Origin: Coriobacteriaceae bacterium | GTDB taxonomy: Bacteria; Actinomycetota; Coriobacteriia; Coriobacteriales; Coriobacteriaceae | Direction: 5' to 3' | DNA: 64,000 nt | Assembly: GCA_025993015.1 (NCBI GenBank) | Contig: DAJPFV010000001.1 | Coordinates: 62,001 to 126,000, forward strand | Part shown: in pieces, positions 59,420 to 64,000 of the stretch | How the letters are laid out: each line of letters begins with the position of its first letter | Numbering within the stretch: the stretch's first letter is position 1 | Made by a program: the position numbers and the translations under genes | The notes under the pieces: model-generated | Seen by the model: only the letters and a program-made list of their open reading frames with translations | Told to the model about the DNA's origin: nothing | The model's database searches: none

Positions 59420-60577
59420 GGTTTCGATGAAGGCGGCGATGCGGGTCTCGATCTGACCCATGTCGCCGTTGCTGTAGTCGGTCTCGATCTTCATATACGG
59501 AATACCCGCGCCCTCGACAGCCTCCTGCATGCGAGCACTCTCCACGTTAAAGGTGTGGCAGGCCTGGAGCACGTTTTCGACCACGCCATCAACGTGATAC
59601 TTCTCGCACATGGCCAGCGTATTTTCCATACGACCGTCGTTGGGCGTCATGACCGAGCAGTTGATGTCCAGGTAACGGTCGGCGATGGCGCGCAGAATGT
59701 CGGGCGCGTCCGGGTCGATCATCATGGCCGCCGTGCGCTCGCCCGAGCAATCGTCCATGCACACGACCACGCCGCCGTTGGACTCGATGGTGCGACCGAT
59801 CTTGTTGATCACGCCGCCCACCGGGCAACCGGTGATCAGGATGCGCTTGGCATCCGCCGCAACCGGGCGCTCGCCCGCGTCGTAGGCCTCGCGCAGCTTG
59901 ACGACCTTTTGCTCCAGCTGCTGCGTATAAGCCTCGATATCAAAGCTGAACGTACCGGCAAACATAGTGCTCATCAGGTCGACGCCACTCATGGCCGCCG
60001 GCTGGTTGGCCTGCAGCGCAAACATCTCGAGCTGGGCAGCACGCAGGCGATTGCGACGACGGACGGCGGCGCGCAGGTCGTCATCAGTAATCGTAATACC
60101 GTAGAAGTTCTCGAGCTCCTCCTTGAGCAGGCGGCACTCCTCGTACCAGCCTTCGCGCTCGTAGGCGCGATCGCGACCCTGCGGCAAGTGCAGAATGTGC
60201 GTGCGCTTGAGCTCGTTGAGTAGCTCGTACATCTTCTTCTTGCCGTCGCAGGTGGTCTCGCCGATGATCATGTCGCTAAAGTACGTGAACGGGCACTTTT
60301 GCGAATAGGCGAAACCGTACGTCGATTTGATGAGCGGGCAGAGGTTTGCCGGCAGTACCTTCTCGGCCTCGGGAATCACCTCATCGGACGTACCGCACAG
60401 AGCGACACTTGCGGCCCCCGCGGCATCAATAATCTCGAGCGGCGTATAGCTGCACAAAAAGCCGACCAGGCGATTACCCGCCTGCTTATAATCCTTGACG
60501 CGAATAAACGCCGCCTTGCGCTGCTCGTTGAACTCCTCAAACGTGCGCGGCAACGGCTGCTCAATATTTTCCGACAT
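59414..60577 (-). CDS. 2-hydroxyacyl-CoA dehydratase D-type / double-cubane-cluster protein
   Basis: A 387-residue protein of the HgdB/BcrB/DCCP superfamily. Conserved cysteines: FLCSYTPLEIIDAAGA near residue 41, LPANLCPLIKSTYGF near 74-88, QKCPFTYF and TTCDGKKKMYELL near 110-122, then GCPVGGVINKIG near 265 and ACHTFNVES near 345. The family holds a double-cubane [8Fe-9S] or 4Fe-4S cluster and reduces hard-to-reduce substrates with ATP-driven electrons. The physiological substrate here is unknown. Start MSENIEQPLP at 60577. With the 427-residue paralogue upstream and the activase downstream it forms one operon. Confidence 0.85.
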   Translation of the reverse strand: MSENIEQPLPRTFEEFNEQRKAAFIRVKDYKQAGNRLVGFLCSYTPLEIIDAAGAASVALCGTSDEVIPEAEKVLPANLCPLIKSTYGFAYSQKCPFTYFSDMIIGETTCDGKKKMYELLNELKRTHILHLPQGRDRAYEREGWYEECRLLKEELENFYGITITDDDLRAAVRRRNRLRAAQLEMFALQANQPAAMSGVDLMSTMFAGTFSFDIEAYTQQLEQKVVKLREAYDAGERPVAADAKRILITGCPVGGVINKIGRTIESNGGVVVCMDDCSGERTAAMMIDPDAPDILRAIADRYLDINCSVMTPNDGRMENTLAMCEKYHVDGVVENVLQACHTFNVESARMQEAVEGAGIPYMKIETDYSNGDMGQIETRIAAFIETL

Positions 60578-60615
60578 ATAACTCCTTAACAAACCTTTTA
60601 ACCAACCAAGGAGAC

Positions 60616-60716
60616 GGCTTTCCCAGGTGCCCGAGGTTGCCGTGAAAGAGGAGTCGCCGCGTACTTTGGTACGCAAGCGACGGTTTGAACGGCAAGATCG
60701 GATGCCTGGGGAAGCC
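60616..60716 (-). repeat. structured intercistronic element, copy B
   Basis: Arms GGCTTTCCCAGGTGCC... (60616-60643) and ...TGCCTGGGGAAGCC (60689-60716) pair over about 28 bases. The cap GAAAGAGGAG ... GCGTACTTTGGTACGC ... AAGCGACGGTTTGA is almost identical to copy A. Where arms differ between A and B, both sides change together. Confidence 0.8.
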
Positions 60717-60734
60717 GCCGGGACGGATATAGCC

Positions 60735-62018
60735 CTAAATGGTTTCCAAGAAAGCCTCAATCCTGGTTTGCAGTTGGCCTGCATCCTCGCCGGCGTAGTC
60801 GGTCGTGATGTGCATAAACGGGATGCCCGCCTCCTCGGCGGCCTTCTCCACGGCAAACGACTCCATCTCGTAGAGCGTGCAGAACTGCAGGGCCACGTCG
60901 ACGATACCGTCAGCATGCAGGTCCTTGGCCATCTGGACAATGTCCTTCATACGCTGGTCGTTGGGCGTAAAGACGGCGCAGTTGATTTTAAAGTAGCGCT
61001 CGGCGATGGCGTCGAGCATCTCGTCGACCGTCTCACCGGACTCGTCGACCAGGTCCTTGTAGTAGCGCGAGCCCGTGCAGGACTCCTCGCCTACCACAAC
61101 GCCGCCGGCCTTCTCGATAAGGTTGAACAGTTTCCAGTTGGGCACGGCCATGGGCGTACCGGTGTACAGGATGCGCTTGGTGCCCTTGGGCGCCACGCCC
61201 TCGCCAGCCTCAACGCGCTGCTCGCACTCAGCCGCCATATCGTTAATGGCGCCGGTCAGACGCGGCGTGTCATCCATAAAGGCGGCCTGAACGGTCAGCA
61301 GGCTGTCGAGACCGCTGATGGGCGCCGGATCGGCAGCGCGGGTCGCAGCCAGACGCTGCAGGGCGCGACGCTTCTCGTTGACGGCGTGGGTGGCAGCCTT
61401 CAGGCGCTCGGGCGTAATCTTGACGCCGCACTCGTCCTCGATCTTGGCCGCGAGCTTCTTGACCTCGGCCTTCCAGGTCACGAGCGTCGACTCGTCGTGC
61501 ACGTTGGGGATATCCATGACGTACATGTTCTTTTGCGTGGCAAAGAACTCGTAGGCCTTCTTCTTGCCATCGCAGGTGTTCTCGCCCACCACCAGGTCGC
61601 TCGACTCAATGTAGGGGCAGACCTCGCCCAGCTTAAAGCCGGCAAAGCTCTTAATGAGCGGACAGGTGTTGCGCGGCAGATGCTCCTCGACCTTGTCGGT
61701 CGCCCAGTCGGCACCCGAGCACAGGCCCACAGGAATGCCGTCACAGGCAAGTACGATCTCCTCGGGCACGTAGACGCAGAACGAACCGACGATCTTGGTG
61801 GCCTCGCCGGCCTCCTTCTTGTCGAGCATCTCCTTAATACGGCCACTGTGGATGTTGGTGGCGACAAAATCCAGGTAGGACGTGGACTTGGGGCGATTAT
61901 TCTGCGTCAGGAACATATCGCCGTACATCTGGCCCACGGCGCCCAGCAGCATGTCGTGGTCGGCAAGATTCATGCCGAGGCTCTCCCACATCGGATGGAA
62001 ATCAAATTCTTCAGCCAT
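60735..62018 (-). CDS. double-cubane-cluster anaerobic reductase (2-hydroxyacyl-CoA dehydratase family)
   Basis: A 427-residue paralogue of the gene at 59414. Cluster cysteines lie in GSFCVYVPEEIVLACDGIPVGLCSG near 78-102, LPRNTCPLIKSFAGFKLGEVCPYIE near 114-138 and VGENTCDGKKKAYEFF near 143-158, plus EESCTGSRYYKDL near 305. This pattern matches double-cubane-cluster proteins that act on small molecules such as acetylene or azide with an ATP-driven activase partner. An N-terminal extension (FHPMWESLGMNLADH) is absent in the neighbour. Start MAEEFDFHPM at 62018 follows GAGAGGGGAACCGTC. Two tiny ORFs precede and overlap it. Confidence 0.87.
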   Translation of the reverse strand: MAEEFDFHPMWESLGMNLADHDMLLGAVGQMYGDMFLTQNNRPKSTSYLDFVATNIHSGRIKEMLDKKEAGEATKIVGSFCVYVPEEIVLACDGIPVGLCSGADWATDKVEEHLPRNTCPLIKSFAGFKLGEVCPYIESSDLVVGENTCDGKKKAYEFFATQKNMYVMDIPNVHDESTLVTWKAEVKKLAAKIEDECGVKITPERLKAATHAVNEKRRALQRLAATRAADPAPISGLDSLLTVQAAFMDDTPRLTGAINDMAAECEQRVEAGEGVAPKGTKRILYTGTPMAVPNWKLFNLIEKAGGVVVGEESCTGSRYYKDLVDESGETVDEMLDAIAERYFKINCAVFTPNDQRMKDIVQMAKDLHADGIVDVALQFCTLYEMESFAVEKAAEEAGIPFMHITTDYAGEDAGQLQTRIEAFLETI

Positions 62019-62181
62019 GACGGTTCCCCTCTCGAACCAAAAACGGATAACAGCGGTATCGATGCACGACGGACGGCGATTGCCCGGCCGTGCTCAAACC
62101 CGGAATTTTGGGGAACCTGCTTTGCAGCTGATTATTTAGTTGTGCGTCGTCTCGCCCGGAGCCGTGAACATACCTGCTCAT
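62011..62181 (-). CDS. small ORF upstream of and overlapping the double-cubane gene
   Basis: A 56-residue frame starting MSRYVHGSGRDDAQLNNQLQ. Its ATG overlaps the stop of the preceding 22-residue ORF (ATGA), and its own stop lies inside the next gene's start (ATGGCTGA). No homologue is recognised and it has no ribosome site of its own, so it would depend on coupling. It may be a real small protein, part of a translational switch, or chance. Confidence 0.3.
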   Translation of the reverse strand: MSRYVHGSGRDDAQLNNQLQSRFPKIPGLSTAGQSPSVVHRYRCYPFLVREGNRHG

Positions 62182-62246
62182 ATGCGACTCCGAGCCATAT
62201 ATAGGGCGCGCGCGGCAACGCGGCGAATGTATGTCGTCTGCGGCAT
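62178..62246 (-). CDS. 22-residue leader ORF with strong ribosome site
   Basis: The peptide begins MPQTTYIRRVAARALYMARS and is strongly basic. A near-perfect AAAGGAGG lies 8 bases before its ATG, better than that of the large gene downstream. This suggests it is translated and acts as a leader. No repeated amino acid of the attenuator kind is seen. Confidence 0.4.
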   Translation of the reverse strand: MPQTTYIRRVAARALYMARSRI

Positions 62247-62280
62247 ATGCGCACCCTCCTTTACAAGTTAAGGTCAACTA

Positions 62281-62316
62281 TATCAACGGTCGTCGACCAT
62301 GCGAACACCGTTGACA
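62281..62316. promoter_or_regulatory. inverted repeat upstream of the double-cubane operon
   Basis: TATCAACGGT (62281-62290) and ACCGTTGACA (62307-62316) form a 10-base inverted repeat with one mismatch around a 16-base spacer that contains GGTCGTCGACC. On the minus strand TATAGT at 62284-62279 could be the -10. This arrangement suggests an operator. Bases 62317-62409 show nothing further. Confidence 0.45.
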
Positions 62317-62409
62317 TTCGTACGACAGCGTCGTGTGCCGTCGTTTAATAAATAATTATCTGCGTTGATAAGAGTTTGTCATCCATCATTCGGCGAACGG
62401 CAAGACAAA

Positions 62410-62436
62410 GCCGCCGAGGCTTATATCCCCGACGGC
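62410..62436 (-). terminator. modC terminator
   Basis: Minus strand GCCGTCGGGG pairs with CCTCGGCGGC (two G-U pairs) and is followed by TTTG, 12 bases after the modC stop. Confidence 0.6.
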
Positions 62437-62447
62437 ATTACCCGGCG

Positions 62448-63518
62448 CTATCGACAAACCAAATGGATCTTACTCGCATCGAAGTGCATGCGCAGCGTCT
62501 CGCCTGCTTGCGGCAGCTCGTCGACAGGCACGCCCACCTTGTTGACCTTCCACTGCAGACGTGTGGGCGCATCGACGCGCGGCACGTCCAGCAGCACCAG
62601 CCGCTCAAAGCGCGAATCGCTCACACGGGCCACGTGCAAATCATAGCTGTTGCGGCCCCGCTCCGCGCGATTGTCAACATGGAAGTAGCTTGCGCGAATG
62701 CCCAGGTACGCCACATCATCGGGAACCTCGCGACCCACGTTAAAGGTCATGCCCCAGTCGAGGGCCTCAACTTCTTCGTCGCCGATCTTGCGCGCCCGGC
62801 TTGTGTTCTTGCAGCCCGTCAGGCGCAGTGCCGCCAGCGTCTGCGGACGACGGACCACGTCCTCGATGGAGCCAATCTCCTCAACATGCCCGTCGTGCAT
62901 CACGCAGATGCGCTGACACAGGCGGCACGCTTCGTCGATGTCGTGGCTCACATAGAGCACGGTACGGTTGCAGACGTCGAACAGGTCGAGCATGTTTTGC
63001 TCAAGCGCGCTCTTGAGATACGCATCGAGTGCGCTCATGGGCTCGTCGAACATAAAAATGCCCGGGTGCGCCGCCACCATACGGGCAAGCGCCACGCGTT
63101 GCTGCTGCCCGCCCGAGAGTCGCGCGGGGTAGCGATCGACAAAATCGGCCAGACCGAAAATGCCCAGATAGCGCTCGGCGAGCTTTTTGCGCGCGGCGGC
63201 GTCGCCAGCATCCTTTACACCGGCGCATACGTTATCGGCCACCGTCATGTTGGGAAACAGCTGATAGTTTTGGAACAACAGGGCGCATTTTCGCTCCTGG
63301 GGTGACAGGTTGATGCCAGCCGCCGAGTCAAAAAAGGTCACGCCGTTGACGACGATCTTGCCCTCGTCGGGCGTCTCCACGCCGGCAATGCAGCGCAGTG
63401 TGCAGCTCTTGCCACATCCGGAGGCACCGAGCAAGGCCACGCGCTCCTCGCCGGCCTCAAGCTGCATGTCGAGCACAAACCCGGGATAACGTTTCTTAAT
63501 ATCCAGAACGAGCGACAT
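62448..63518 (-). CDS. modC: molybdate ABC transporter ATP-binding protein
   Basis: A 356-residue ABC ATPase. Walker A is LLGASGCGKSCTLR near residues 29-42, the Q-loop LFQNYQLF near 80, the signature LSGGQQQRVALARM near 132-145, and Walker B GIFMFDEPMSALD near 151-163. The C-terminal about 120 residues (from CKNTSRARKIGDE) match the regulatory molybdate/TOBE-like part of ModC. It powers import of molybdate for the molybdoenzymes of this window. It starts 3 bases after the modB stop. Confidence 0.9.
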   Translation of the reverse strand: MSLVLDIKKRYPGFVLDMQLEAGEERVALLGASGCGKSCTLRCIAGVETPDEGKIVVNGVTFFDSAAGINLSPQERKCALLFQNYQLFPNMTVADNVCAGVKDAGDAAARKKLAERYLGIFGLADFVDRYPARLSGGQQQRVALARMVAAHPGIFMFDEPMSALDAYLKSALEQNMLDLFDVCNRTVLYVSHDIDEACRLCQRICVMHDGHVEEIGSIEDVVRRPQTLAALRLTGCKNTSRARKIGDEEVEALDWGMTFNVGREVPDDVAYLGIRASYFHVDNRAERGRNSYDLHVARVSDSRFERLVLLDVPRVDAPTRLQWKVNKVGVPVDELPQAGETLRMHFDASKIHLVCR

Positions 63519-63521
63519 GGC

Positions 63522-64000
63522 CTATCGACCTCCCTGTAATGCGGCATCATCGCGCATGAGCTCGGCCAGTGCCTCGCGATCGATACGCAAGGCATCACCG
63601 CCCGCCGGGTCGAGCGAATCACCCTGTCCGGCGAGATCTTTGGCCTGCTTACGCTCCGCACGGGAAAGGCCCCGCTCGCGGTACTTTTGCGAATGCGCCG
63701 TGTACATATTGATGAACAGAATGACCAGGAAACTGAACGCGATTACGACAACGACCCAAAAGAGGGCCACCGACGTATTGCCGCCCATCCACTCAAAATA
63801 GATGGCGATGGGAATGGTCTGCGTAATGCCGGCGTAGTTGCCCGCAAAAAACAGGGTGCAGCCAAACTCGCCCATCGCACGGGCAAAGGCGAGCACCGTG
63901 CCAGCGGCAATCGAGGGCCAGCCGAGCGGCATCATAAGCCTGGTAAAGATGCGGCGCTCGGACCATCCCAGGGTTCGCGCCGCATCGAGCATCTGCGTGT
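63522..64000 (-). CDS. modB: molybdate ABC transporter permease (partial, 5' end outside window)
   Basis: The C-terminal about 159 residues of a ModB-type permease. The EAA-loop AARTLGWSERRIFTRLMMPLGWPSIAAG is visible at the right edge, then FARAMGEFGCTLFFAGN and two more helices. The last about 55 residues after the final helix are hydrophilic (SQKYRERGLSRAERKQAKDL) and longer than in most ModB proteins. Immediately upstream of modC. Confidence 0.88.
   Translation of the reverse strand, partial: TQMLDAARTLGWSERRIFTRLMMPLGWPSIAAGTVLAFARAMGEFGCTLFFAGNYAGITQTIPIAIYFEWMGGNTSVALFWVVVVIAFSFLVILFINMYTAHSQKYRERGLSRAERKQAKDLAGQGDSLDPAGGDALRIDREALAELMRDDAALQGGR

Overview
The window looks like a chromosomal segment of a high-GC, anaerobic, gut-type actinobacterium of the class Coriobacteriia, most likely Collinsella. 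This is inferred from gene content, codon bias and the style of the proteins; no database search was run. Almost all genes lie on the minus strand and are housekeeping or anaerobic-energy genes. Two IS110-family insertion sequences and many non-coding repeats sit between them.

Layout. 1-2.4 kb: end of a surface-polysaccharide cluster (glycosyltransferase running off the left edge, undecaprenyl-phosphate sugar transferase, NusG/LoaP-like antiterminator). 2.7-5.2 kb: thrS and a zinc-ribbon membrane protein. 5.3-6.0 kb: a gene-free array of eighteen 16-bp repeats in strictly alternating orientation. 6.1-9.4 kb: a plus-strand oxidoreductase trio (GlpA-like FAD enzyme, pyridine-nucleotide FAD enzyme, DUF1667 protein). 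9.4-13 kb: repeats and two IS110-family elements of different subgroups. The ends of the first can be placed by comparison with an uninterrupted paralogue of its target at 14.2 kb, and the second has 15-bp inverted repeats. 13-28 kb: M24 peptidase, folC, valS, clpX, clpP, tig, tRNA-Leu, a molybdenum hydroxylase pair and gdhA.

28.4-51 kb is one large formate/selenium/molybdenum island on the minus strand. In transcription order it holds a 4Fe-4S protein, fdhF with an in-frame UGA read as selenocysteine, hyfA (with a one-base frameshift), hyfBCDEFGHI, hycH, hycI, focA, a molybdopterin oxidoreductase, selA, selB, selC (tRNA-Sec), mobA and a DUF3343 protein. It encodes a complete group-4 [NiFe] formate hydrogenlyase, its formate channel, and the machinery for the selenocysteine that its formate dehydrogenase needs.

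51-56 kb: a toxin-antitoxin pair, an AbiEi/endonuclease-like protein, tRNA-Gly, tRNA-Pro and brnQ. 55.3-58.4 kb: a second selenium cluster (selD, itself a UGA-containing selenoprotein gene; yedF; a DUF3343 protein; a cysteine desulfurase-like enzyme). 58.5-62.2 kb: an activase and two double-cubane/2-hydroxyacyl-CoA dehydratase-type reductases, separated by two copies of a structured intercistronic element and preceded by two tiny overlapping ORFs. The window ends in modC and modB, the molybdate transporter that would supply the molybdoenzymes.

The parts fit together: ModBC and MobA supply the molybdenum cofactor, SelD/YedF/DUF3343/desulfurase plus SelA/SelB/tRNA-Sec supply selenocysteine, and FdhF-Hyf turns formate into H2 and CO2. 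The most unusual non-coding features are the alternating repeat array, the covarying intercistronic elements, the five-copy hairpin family, and the IS110 element whose ends would rebuild a promoter upon circularisation.
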